Source of the DNA: a virus
Virus record (IMG/VR): IMGVR_UViG_3300042691_003192
Location: 1-21,468 of that record
Strand: one strand, 5' to 3'
DNA length: 21,468 nucleotides
The first letter of the stretch is position 1. Each line of letters opens with the position of its first letter. The notes beneath the pieces are model-generated. The model saw nothing but the letters and a program-made list of their open reading frames with translations. It did no database searches and had not been told where the DNA came from. Made by a program: the position numbers and the translations under genes. This document shows positions 1-5,097 of this stretch, piece by piece.

Positions 1-10
1 ATATACTATA

Positions 11-36
11 GAAGACCCGTTCAAACGGGTCTTTTC
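11..36 (+). terminator. Rho-independent terminator at left edge
   Basis: A perfect 9-bp stem (12-20 with 25-33) with a TCAA loop is followed by TTTT. It probably ends a plus-strand transcript entering from outside the window. The stem is symmetric enough to work in both directions. Confidence 0.75.
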
Positions 37-41
37 CGAGT

Positions 42-68
42 GGGTTGGGAAAGTATTTTCCCGAACCC
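42..68. other. Long hairpin next to the left terminator
   Basis: GGGTT and GGGAAA (42-52) pair with TTTCCC and AACCC (57-62 and 64-68). This gives an 11-bp stem with one bulged G at 63 and a GTAT loop. No T-tract follows, so it is not a standard terminator. It could be an RNA processing or regulatory structure, or part of an origin-like region. Role unknown. Confidence 0.5.
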
Positions 69-87
69 CTATATATTAAGCGTACGA

Positions 88-103
88 TGTGACCTAAGTC
101 ACA
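88..103. promoter_or_regulatory. Crp/GlxR-type operator palindrome
   Basis: TGTGACCTAAGTCACA is a perfect inverted repeat. It matches the known actinobacterial cAMP-receptor (Crp/GlxR) consensus TGTGA-NN-TA-NN-TCACA at every fixed base. It lies in the non-coding leader, about 450 nt before the first plus-strand gene. A role in host cAMP-dependent control of the left arm is inference; no clear promoter was recognised beside it. Confidence 0.45.
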
Positions 104-111
104 CTCTCCGA

Positions 112-130
112 GGAGTACTAAAAGTACTCT
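112..130. other. 8-bp inverted repeat in leader
   Basis: GGAGTACT (112-119) and AGTACTCT (123-130) form an 8-bp stem (one G-T pair) around an AAA loop. A G-run follows (131-138), not a T-run, so this is an operator or RNA hairpin rather than a terminator. Function unknown. Confidence 0.4.
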
Positions 131-386
131 GAGGGGGGGTATTAAATATAACAGAAAATTATTATGGGAGTATATATACATAATACCTCGCGGTTTTAAA
201 AAACCACGGCTCAAATCATGCGCTTTCAGCGCTTATTCTGGCTTTATTTATTCTTGGCGTTAATTGTTAATGAGCAACTATCTGCATGGAGAATCTTTAA
301 ATGAATTAGGGGGGAATAAATAAAATAAATCTAGGGGAAAGAGATAGGGGAAAAGTAATTGAATCTTCAACTATCTATCCGCGCCA
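131..386. other. AT-rich leader without a convincing gene
   Basis: Together with the flanking hairpins, positions 37-549 contain no gene I can support. This stretch is AT-rich and holds three short direct repeats of the form TAGGGG(GG)AA near 307, 332 and 345. An inverted copy (CCCCTAG) lies near 447. Iterated G-blocks in AT-rich DNA can mark a replication or regulatory region, but nothing here identifies one. Confidence 0.3.
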
Positions 387-400
387 TTCGGCTAACCGAA
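387..400 (+). repeat. Operator-like repeat, copy 1
   Basis: Exact copy of TTCGGCTAACCGAA (TTCGG/CCGAA arms, CTAA centre). It lies inside the leader, about 150 nt before the first gene and not next to a start codon. Tandem CGCTCACG-like repeats follow it. Confidence 0.8.
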
Positions 401-482
401 CGCGCTCACGCTCACGCGCCCGCCGCTTTCCTTGCGACACGCCCAACCCCTAGACCTTCCCCGATTAGGTGAAAACTGGTTC

Positions 483-502
483 ATGCATTACAATAAATGC
501 AT
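483..502. other. 7-bp inverted repeat before the first gene
   Basis: ATGCATT (483-489) and AATGCAT (496-502) are inverted around a 6-nt spacer. It sits 14 nt upstream of repeat copy 2, so the first gene has stacked palindromes upstream. Confidence 0.4.
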
Positions 503-503
503 A

Positions 504-530
504 CCGAACAACACCGTTCGGCTAACCGAA
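504..530 (+). repeat. Operator-like repeat, copy 2, with extra half-site
   Basis: TTCGGCTAACCGAA occupies 517-530, ending 19 nt before the start codon at 550. An additional half-site CCGAAC (504-509) faces GTTCGG (516-521) across 6 nt. Three half-sites are thus arrayed before the gene, as in cooperative operators. Confidence 0.75.
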
Positions 531-549
531 TAGAAAAGGAACTACCCAA

Positions 550-1161
550 ATGGCAACAACACCAAAGCAAGCAAAAGCACCAAAGCCAGCACTATCAGCA
601 CCAAAGATTAAAAGCGCTTGGATAAAGGTATGCGACACATCCATCAAGAGTGAGAACGAAATCGTGAAGGCGATTGAAAATCTCTCATCCGTCATGGTTT
701 TGGAATCTCGCTTATCTGTTGCAGACCAAAAGCGATTTATCAAAGGCCTTGAAGGAGAAGGCGCTGTGTCTTCATTCGTGAAATCAAGCCATGCGCCAGC
801 GCTTCCAACATGGTCAAAGTTACGCGCTCTACATGCTGATTTCTGCTCACTACCTATCGCAAAGCAACTCTCCACCGCGTCTGCCTCGTATGACCTTCTA
901 GGCGCTGGCAAAGGTGAGCAGATTAAGTCACTAGATGCGCTCACTACCGAAATCTCAAGAGAGCGCAAAGAGAAGGCAAGCAAGGCAAAGGCAAGCAATG
1001 GCGAGACACCAAAGGCAAAGGCACCAAAGTCCAACGCCGAAACCTTGAAATCTATCCTCGCTTACATCACCGCGCTAGACATGGCGGAACTTACAGACAT
1101 TGAGGAAGGCTACATCGCCGAAATTGAATCAACTATAAGTTACAAAATGGCAAGCGCATAA
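550..1161 (+). CDS. Lys/Ala-rich hypothetical protein
   Basis: 203 aa, start supported by AAAAGGA about 8 nt upstream. I do not recognise a family. The N-terminus (residues 1-22) and a central-to-C-terminal segment (about 135-165) are repetitive in Lys, Ala and Pro (KAKAP-type motifs), like histone H1-like tails. The regions between look helical, and the C-terminal 40 residues are acidic (ELTDIEEGYIAEIE). A nucleic-acid-binding or nucleoid-like role is possible but is inference from composition. It is the first gene of the plus-strand arm, with its own upstream palindromes and a strong terminator directly after it, so it is probably a separate, independently controlled transcript. Confidence 0.8.
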   Translation: MATTPKQAKAPKPALSAPKIKSAWIKVCDTSIKSENEIVKAIENLSSVMVLESRLSVADQKRFIKGLEGEGAVSSFVKSSHAPALPTWSKLRALHADFCSLPIAKQLSTASASYDLLGAGKGEQIKSLDALTTEISRERKEKASKAKASNGETPKAKAPKSNAETLKSILAYITALDMAELTDIEEGYIAEIESTISYKMASA

Positions 1162-1174
1162 CCAAAGAGAATAG

Positions 1175-1208
1175 CCTCACCCCTTCGGGGGTGGGGTTAT
1201 TTTTTTGC
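1175..1208 (+). terminator. Strong rho-independent terminator
   Basis: A 9-bp GC-rich stem (1175-1183 with 1188-1196, one G-T pair) is closed by a TTCG tetraloop and followed by TTATTTTTTT. It ends the first plus-strand transcript. Confidence 0.92.
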
Positions 1209-1300
1209 CCAAAAAATCCGACACAAACCAACACAAACTATTAAACGAACGATGGCTGGCGCCGACCTGCGAATGATGAGTGCCACCGAACTATGTCACG

Positions 1301-1314
1301 TTCGGCTAACCGAA
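1301..1314 (+). repeat. Operator-like repeat, copy 3
   Basis: Exact TTCGGCTAACCGAA, extended to 6-bp arms by flanking G and C. It lies between the terminator and copy 4, about 80 nt upstream of copy 4, with no convincing gene directly after it. Copies 3 and 4 may act as a pair. Confidence 0.8.
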
Positions 1315-1394
1315 CACCATAGACAAAAACCTATTTCGATGCTAGACTTATGCCTATCAGCAAGGCTCACGCCTTATTGAAAACCTAATAACCG

Positions 1395-1408
1395 TTCGGC
1401 TAACCGAA
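1395..1408 (+). repeat. Operator-like repeat, copy 4
   Basis: Exact TTCGGCTAACCGAA with flanking G/C. It ends 16 nt before the ATG at 1425, just upstream of the GGAG ribosome binding site. Confidence 0.8.
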
Positions 1409-1424
1409 CAGAATGGAGATGGAC

Positions 1425-1550
1425 ATGATTGACCTAGAACTAAGCGCACACCTTGAAGTTCAGACTAACATTCTGAATGAGAAGCGTGCAGAGCGTGAAC
1501 GACAAGAGCGTGGCATCAAAGCCATGCAGGAAGCAACTAACAAGGCTTGA
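1425..1550 (+). CDS. Small charged helical peptide
   Basis: 41 aa (MIDLELSAHLEV... ATNKA). GGAG lies 7 nt upstream of the ATG. The middle is dense in Glu, Arg and Gln (RAERERQERG), suggesting a single amphipathic or coiled-coil helix. No family recognised. It is flanked by a repeat copy upstream and the tRNA-like element downstream. Confidence rests on the ribosome binding site, the repeat placed as before other genes here, and codon use like its neighbours. Confidence 0.55.
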   Translation: MIDLELSAHLEVQTNILNEKRAERERQERGIKAMQEATNKA

Positions 1551-1592
1551 CCCAAAGTTAGTTCGCTGGTAAAATTAAGGTATTAAGCGGAT

Positions 1593-1626
1593 AGCCTAGT
1601 CTATGAATTTGGGCATACGCTAGGCT
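1593..1626 (+). ncRNA. Stem-loop before the tRNA-like element
   Basis: AGCCTAG (1593-1599) pairs perfectly with CTAGGCT (1620-1626) around a 20-nt loop. It lies 4 nt upstream of the tRNA-like fold, so the two may form one structured RNA. No known RNA family recognised. Confidence 0.35.
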
Positions 1627-1630
1627 GGTG

Positions 1631-1677
1631 GCTCACTCTGGTGATTGTGGATGCAGGTTCGATTCCTGCGGTGAGCG
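1631..1677 (+). ncRNA. tRNA-like element lacking D and anticodon arms
   Basis: A canonical T-arm is present: GCAGG/CCTGC stem (1653-1657 with 1665-1669) and TTCGATT loop. It is directly followed by a 7-nt acceptor-like strand (1670-1676) that pairs with 1631-1637 (six Watson-Crick pairs and one G-T). Only 15 nt lie between acceptor and T-arm, so D and anticodon arms cannot form, and no CCA is encoded. It may be a tRNA remnant, an attP core copied from a host tRNA 3' end, or a tRNA mimic. It is not a normal tRNA. Confidence 0.45.
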
Positions 1678-1680
1678 CGT

Positions 1681-1697
1681 GATAACAAATTGTTATC
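1681..1697. promoter_or_regulatory. Perfect 17-bp palindrome, operator-like
   Basis: GATAACAAATTGTTATC is a perfect inverted repeat with 8-nt arms around one A. It lies 3 nt upstream of repeat copy 5 and 36 nt before the gene at 1734. Its size and symmetry suit a dimeric HTH repressor. No matching regulator gene was recognised. Confidence 0.4.
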
Positions 1698-1700
1698 CTG

Positions 1701-1714
1701 TTCGGCTAACCGAA
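1701..1714 (+). repeat. Operator-like repeat, copy 5
   Basis: Exact TTCGGCTAACCGAA with flanking G/C. It ends 19 nt before the ATG at 1734 and directly follows the 1681-1697 palindrome. Confidence 0.8.
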
Positions 1715-1733
1715 CGAACTGAAAGGTAAGTAA

Positions 1734-1886
1734 ATGGAACTGTTCAACCTAGAGATAAGCAAGTGGGGCATTGACTTGCAGACATACTTTGGTGATGTGT
1801 ACCTGTATCACCGAGCATGGATAACAGTGCTTGCTATTGTTGTTGTACTTCGTGGGGCTAAGTTAATCAGGCAGGCGGTACGATAA
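1734..1886 (+). CDS. Small single-pass membrane protein
   Basis: 50 aa. GAAAGG lies about 8 nt upstream. Residues about 29-39 (WITVLAIVVVL) are strongly hydrophobic and followed by a basic tail (RGAKLIRQAVR). This suggests one membrane helix with a cytoplasmic C-terminus by the positive-inside rule. No family recognised. Its stop codon overlaps the next start (TAATG), so it is translationally coupled to the gene at 1886. Confidence 0.6.
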   Translation: MELFNLEISKWGIDLQTYFGDVYLYHRAWITVLAIVVVLRGAKLIRQAVR

Positions 1887-2071
1887 TGTACCCAACGGTG
1901 GATGAACTTGTAGCCAACGGTATTTCCGACACAAACTTATGGGAATCCCGTCTCGACTACCAACTTGTCCAAGAAATTCTAGGCCATGACCTCTCAGAAG
2001 ATGAGTGGTTAGAACTTGTGGATGCTTTGGATGATGCCGTATTCCAAATTGTAATGAGTTTTCAGAGATGA
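1886..2071 (+). CDS. Small acidic hypothetical protein
   Basis: 61 aa, acidic and predicted helical (for example LGHDLSEDEWLELVDALDDAV). The start overlaps the preceding stop (TAATG) and the 3' end overlaps the next gene's start by 4 nt (ATGA), so it sits in a coupled three-gene cluster. No domain recognised. The cluster position and overlapping starts argue that it is expressed. Confidence 0.65.
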   Translation: MYPTVDELVANGISDTNLWESRLDYQLVQEILGHDLSEDEWLELVDALDDAVFQIVMSFQR

Positions 2072-2238
2072 TTACCGTCACATTTAGCGATGCTGAGGCG
2101 AACCTAGTGCGACAAGCGCTAAGGGCTGAGCATGACCGCATGGTGAAGCAAGGGTATGCAGGATTGGCCAAAGTAGTGGATAGCGCCAGAGATACCATGT
2201 CAAATGCCATGATTGACAAGAACCTAGTTGCAAAGTAG
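2068..2238 (+). CDS. Small helical hypothetical protein
   Basis: 56 aa (MITVTFSDAE... NLVAK), starting in an ATGA overlap with the upstream stop; TTTTCAGAG precedes it. A short beta-like start (MITVTFS) is followed by a charged helix with hydrophobic spacing. No family recognised. It ends 65 nt before the amidoligase gene, with repeat copy 6 between them. Confidence 0.55.
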   Translation: MITVTFSDAEANLVRQALRAEHDRMVKQGYAGLAKVVDSARDTMSNAMIDKNLVAK

Positions 2239-2273
2239 ACTATGCTTATTGCAAATCGCAATGAGTTCGATTA

Positions 2274-2287
2274 TTCGGCTAACCGAA
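2274..2287 (+). repeat. Operator-like repeat, copy 6
   Basis: Exact TTCGGCTAACCGAA with flanking A/T that extend the pairing. It ends 16 nt before the amidoligase start codon, just upstream of the AAGGGAAAG ribosome binding site. Confidence 0.8.
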
Positions 2288-2303
2288 TGAGAAGGGAAAG
2301 AAA

Positions 2304-3554
2304 ATGACAGATGAAGTTGATGATGTTGTAGTATTCAGTTGTTCAGTATGCGAATACGAAACTGATGAAGATAACCTAATCACGACAGAATGGAACGACA
2401 TAGTTTGCAACGATTGCGTTCAAGTTTGCCAGCGTTGCGATACGATAGGTTCCACCAATGATAACTTCAACATGGTAGATGGCAATCATCTATGGTGTGA
2501 AGGCTGTGTAGATAGAATCGCATCTTGGTGTGATTCATGTGCAGAGTACAACTCTGACGGCTCATCTTATGTCTCAGATAGAGGTGAGTACTGGTGTGGT
2601 GGTTGCCTAGACGGTGCTTACTATTGTGAGGATTGCGATGAATGGAATAATGAAGGGTGCGATAGATGCTCAGAGGATACTTACAATGGCAATCGTATTG
2701 TCCATGACTATTCATACCGACCTGATGCTATCTTCCATAGCACCAAGAAGGATGAGCGCCTATTCTTTGGCCTAGAGATAGAAGTAGAAGGCTGGGAAGA
2801 CAGGTCTGCCTCAGCCATGCACGCCTATCAACTAGAAGGAATGGAGTTAGCCTATCTAAAGCATGACGGCTCTCTCAATGACGGCTTCGAGATAGTCACA
2901 CATCCTATGTCTCATGACTTCTTCAAGAATGAGGCTACCGATTTATGGACAGTGCTAGAAGATTTACGCAGTAAGTCTGGCATGAGAGTTAAGTCATGGA
3001 ATACCCGTACTTGTGGCTTACACATTCACATCTCACGCACTGGGTTTAATGGTGGCGCACACATGCACCGCTTTCTTAACCTTGTCTATTCTAACCCTCA
3101 GTTCTACTCGACCTTAGCAGGTCGTGAGTCTGACCAATGGGCTAAGTTCACTGACATCTATCAGTCAGAATACAAGCGCGATGAAAACGGTGAGCGTATC
3201 TGGGACATGGATAATGGATACGTTGTTGACCGTAAGCGTACCTTCAAGCACAAGTTAAGTACAGACCACAATTCAGACCGCTATTCAGCAGTAAATACCA
3301 ACAATCAAGCAACACTAGAGATGCGTATCTTCCGAGGTAGCATCAACGGTGACACCATCAAAGCCCATTTAGACTTAGCACATGCCAGTGTTGAGTACAC
3401 CCGAACTCTTACTGTGCAAGACATCCAACAAGGTGCGCTTAGTGCAGACAACTTCATGTGGTATGTATTTCAGAATGAGACACTATACCCAGAACTTTCA
3501 GCCCGTATAGATAGACTAGTCGTTCGGTTAGCCGAACAGAATGTGAGTGCATAA
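2304..3554 (+). CDS. Zinc-finger amidoligase-family protein
   Basis: 416 aa. Residues 13-122 hold eight CxxC pairs (C13/16, 35/38, 42/45, 65/68, 76/79, 98/101, 108/111, 119/122), enough for about four structural zinc sites in a LIM- or treble-clef-like array. Residues about 154-400 match the amidoligase (COOH-NH2 ligase, Amidoligase_2-like) pattern: GLEIEVE at 156-162, HDGSL and EIVTHPMS near 187-203, CGLHIHIS at 237-244, and RYSAVN then TLEMRIFRGS near 326-346. Members of this glutamine-synthetase-related fold are predicted to form amide bonds using ATP. The next gene is a class II glutamine amidotransferase, which could supply ammonia; this pairing is known for the family. Substrate unknown. 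The zinc array may recognise a protein or nucleic-acid target. Repeat copy 7 lies inside the 3' end of the coding region. Confidence 0.82.
   Translation: MTDEVDDVVVFSCSVCEYETDEDNLITTEWNDIVCNDCVQVCQRCDTIGSTNDNFNMVDGNHLWCEGCVDRIASWCDSCAEYNSDGSSYVSDRGEYWCGGCLDGAYYCEDCDEWNNEGCDRCSEDTYNGNRIVHDYSYRPDAIFHSTKKDERLFFGLEIEVEGWEDRSASAMHAYQLEGMELAYLKHDGSLNDGFEIVTHPMSHDFFKNEATDLWTVLEDLRSKSGMRVKSWNTRTCGLHIHISRTGFNGGAHMHRFLNLVYSNPQFYSTLAGRESDQWAKFTDIYQSEYKRDENGERIWDMDNGYVVDRKRTFKHKLSTDHNSDRYSAVNTNNQATLEMRIFRGSINGDTIKAHLDLAHASVEYTRTLTVQDIQQGALSADNFMWYVFQNETLYPELSARIDRLVVRLAEQNVSA
3523..3536 (-). repeat. Operator-like repeat, copy 7 (reversed, in coding DNA)
   Basis: TTCGGTTAGCCGAA is the exact reverse complement of the common form, the only copy reversed at the centre. 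It lies within the last codons of the amidoligase gene and ends 17 nt before the amidotransferase start. This spacing matches the intergenic copies and implies selection for position despite overlapping coding sequence. Confidence 0.8.
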
Positions 3555-4390
3555 TGTGTTTACTAGTAGTAGCATCACCTAACTCAACACCTAAGAAGAA
3601 AGACTTAGAGTGTGCATCATGTAACAATCCGCATGGCTTCGGCTTTGCAGTAATCACGCCCAATGGCATTGTCACTGGTCGTGGTATGTCAGCCAAGAAA
3701 GTAATCAAGCAGTTCCTAGAAGTACGTAAGGAGTTTCCAGACAATTATGCTATGTTCCATGCTCGCTATGCTACGCATGGTGTCAAGAATGAGGATAACT
3801 GTCACCCGTTCAAGGTGCCTTATGATGCTACCTTTGCACCAGATACTTACCTAGCACACAATGGCGTGCTTGACATCAACATCAGCGCAGGAGATAGACG
3901 TAGCGATACGCGTATCTTTGCAGAGGATACATTACCTGCTATGGGTGGTGTCACTGCACTAGATGACGACCACGTATGGGCTATGGTTAGCAAGTGGGCA
4001 TTAGGTAGCAAGATTGTAATCTTTACTCTAGACCCTAACGCTAAGGAGACTTGCTACATCATCAACGAAAGTGCTGGTCACTGGGACAATGAGGGCATGT
4101 GGTGGTCTAACTCTACCTATAAGCAATCAGGTTGGTCTACTTATCTAGGTACACCTAGCGACACGCCAGCCTATGACAACCCATCAGTCTACGTAGACAG
4201 TGAGTGTATCAACTGCCAAGCCATTCCATTCGAGGATGCTAATCCTTACTACTGTGAGATGTGCATGTCATGTTATGATTGCTCTGGTATCTATTCAGAT
4301 ACATGCCTATGCTGGACACCAGAACAAGATAGATACTCATACAACAAGAAAGGTTCGGTTGCTCGTTATGATAACTACTTCGGATTCTAG
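3554..4390 (+). CDS. Class II glutamine amidotransferase
   Basis: 278 aa. The protein begins Met-Cys-Leu-Leu, placing Cys2 as the N-terminal nucleophile once Met is removed, which supports this start. Further Ntn-amidotransferase signatures are HARYATHG (69-76), AHNG (101-104) and SDT (117-119), which line the glutamine site in GATase II enzymes. The domain would hydrolyse glutamine to release ammonia. Residues 218-253 add eight cysteines (C218, 221, 234, 237, 240, 243, 251, 253), probably two zinc sites; this is not part of the usual domain. The start overlaps the amidoligase stop (TAATG), so the pair is coupled and probably works together, with ammonia passed to the ligase. The Cys-rich tail echoes the zinc array of the partner and may mediate their contact or share a target. 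Confidence 0.85.
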   Translation: MCLLVVASPNSTPKKKDLECASCNNPHGFGFAVITPNGIVTGRGMSAKKVIKQFLEVRKEFPDNYAMFHARYATHGVKNEDNCHPFKVPYDATFAPDTYLAHNGVLDINISAGDRRSDTRIFAEDTLPAMGGVTALDDDHVWAMVSKWALGSKIVIFTLDPNAKETCYIINESAGHWDNEGMWWSNSTYKQSGWSTYLGTPSDTPAYDNPSVYVDSECINCQAIPFEDANPYYCEMCMSCYDCSGIYSDTCLCWTPEQDRYSYNKKGSVARYDNYFGF

Positions 4391-4392
4391 TA

Positions 4393-4406
4393 TTCGGTTA
4401 ACCGAA
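4393..4406 (+). repeat. Operator-like repeat, copy 8 (fully symmetric)
   Basis: TTCGGTTAACCGAA, the only perfectly palindromic copy. It lies 2 nt after the amidotransferase stop and 36 nt before the ATG at 4443. A 12-nt stretch downstream (4417-4428, CCAACACAAACT) also occurs at 1228-1239. Confidence 0.75.
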
Positions 4407-4442
4407 CAGCAAAAATCCAACACAAACTTATGAGAGGAAGCC

Positions 4443-4595
4443 ATGACTACAGAACAGAAAGAACAGTTACGAGAAGTACTTATAGACTATCTACAAGTAC
4501 TTACAAGCACGACGGGACTGTACAAATCCGAATACGAAAAGATACAAAATGCACGTATAGCACAAGTCCGATTACTACTAAGGGAGGTAGCATGA
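4443..4595 (+). CDS. Small helical hypothetical protein
   Basis: 50 aa (MTTEQKEQLR... LLREVA). AGAGGAAG directly upstream makes 4443 a better start than the ATG at 4430, which opens a different, less protein-like frame. The sequence reads as one long charged helix with hydrophobic heptad-like spacing, possibly a coiled coil. The stop overlaps the next start (ATGA). No family recognised. Confidence 0.65.
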   Translation: MTTEQKEQLREVLIDYLQVLTSTTGLYKSEYEKIQNARIAQVRLLLREVA

Positions 4596-4696
4596 GTTAC
4601 GAGCCACGATTAGATGATGACATAGCACTAGGGATAGAACTGGAAGAAGAAGAGGACGATACGGGAGAACCAGATAGGATGTGGGGAGATGATTAG
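4592..4696 (+). CDS. Very acidic 34-aa peptide
   Basis: 34 aa (MSYEPRLDDD... MWGDD), roughly 40% Asp or Glu. AGGGAGG lies just upstream of the ATG at 4592, and ATGA overlap with the previous gene supports this start. The same frame is open back to 4430, but that extension is the out-of-frame shadow of the 50-aa gene and should not be joined to this peptide. Such acidic peptides can mimic DNA or bind basic proteins; this is speculation. Confidence 0.55.
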   Translation: MSYEPRLDDDIALGIELEEEEDDTGEPDRMWGDD

Positions 4697-5096
4697 TCAA
4701 CTAACTGGAGGCCTATGTACTCTGGATGATAATCCTGATGCGTGGTTTCCCACGATAGGTAACGGCAACGTTACTACAATGACACAGCGAGCACTTCCAA
4801 CGATTAAGTATGCTATTGGCGTATGCAATAGATGCCCTATCAGTGAGACGTGTTTAGAAGAAGGTATGAAGCCCGAGAACCTTGCTCATGGCATTTGGGG
4901 TGGCTTACTATCTGGACAGAGAATAGCAATCGCTAAAGAACGAGGGCTTGACTATCGCGTTGACCCTTACAATACAGGCAGGAAGGTTGGACCTAGATAT
5001 ACAGATGAAGTGGGGCCTAGTGGCAAGGTAACCGCTGACGAAGAAGAAGCATCAATGATATTCTTGAACAGGGTTAGACCTTACTTGGAGGTGTAA
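4689..5096 (+). CDS. WhiB-like iron-sulfur transcription regulator
   Basis: 135 aa. Four cysteines, C10, C46, C49 and C55, fit the WhiB pattern (C-Xn-C-X2-C-X5-C) that binds a [4Fe-4S] cluster. The diagnostic G[I/V]WGG turn follows at residues 68-72, then a basic stretch. WhiB proteins are confined to actinobacteria and their phages and bind the primary sigma factor to alter promoter choice. The C-terminal 45 residues are acidic and not part of the core family. The start overlaps the acidic peptide gene by 8 nt with GGGGAG upstream. A likely job is redirecting host transcription or, as known for some phage WhiB proteins, interfering with a host WhiB (inference). Confidence 0.92.
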   Translation: MISQLTGGLCTLDDNPDAWFPTIGNGNVTTMTQRALPTIKYAIGVCNRCPISETCLEEGMKPENLAHGIWGGLLSGQRIAIAKERGLDYRVDPYNTGRKVGPRYTDEVGPSGKVTADEEEASMIFLNRVRPYLEV

Positions 5097-5097
5097 T

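Noticed and set aside
218-304. 28-aa hydrophobic reading frame in the leader (MRFQRLFWLY...)
   Set aside because: No ribosome binding site and no supporting context. Its hydrophobicity follows from the T-rich composition.
387-530. LexA/SOS boxes as an explanation for the TTCGG repeats
   Set aside because: The actinobacterial SOS box has CGAAC-N4-GTTCG half-sites in the opposite arrangement. The CCGAAC and GTTCGG pair at 504-521 is spaced by 6, not 4.
522-1034. 170-codon minus-strand frame opposite the first gene
   Set aside because: It is the antisense of a Lys/Ala-rich coding region; the plus frame has the ribosome binding site, the terminator and the operator.
1252-1380. 42-codon plus-strand reading frame that spans repeat copy 3
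   Set aside because: No ribosome binding site before the ATG, a composition unlike the neighbouring proteins, and a repeat and hairpin that explain the sequence better.
1593-1677. Complete tRNA gene
   Set aside because: No 76-nt cloverleaf can be drawn: the 3' acceptor strand pairs only with 1631-1637, leaving no room for D and anticodon arms.
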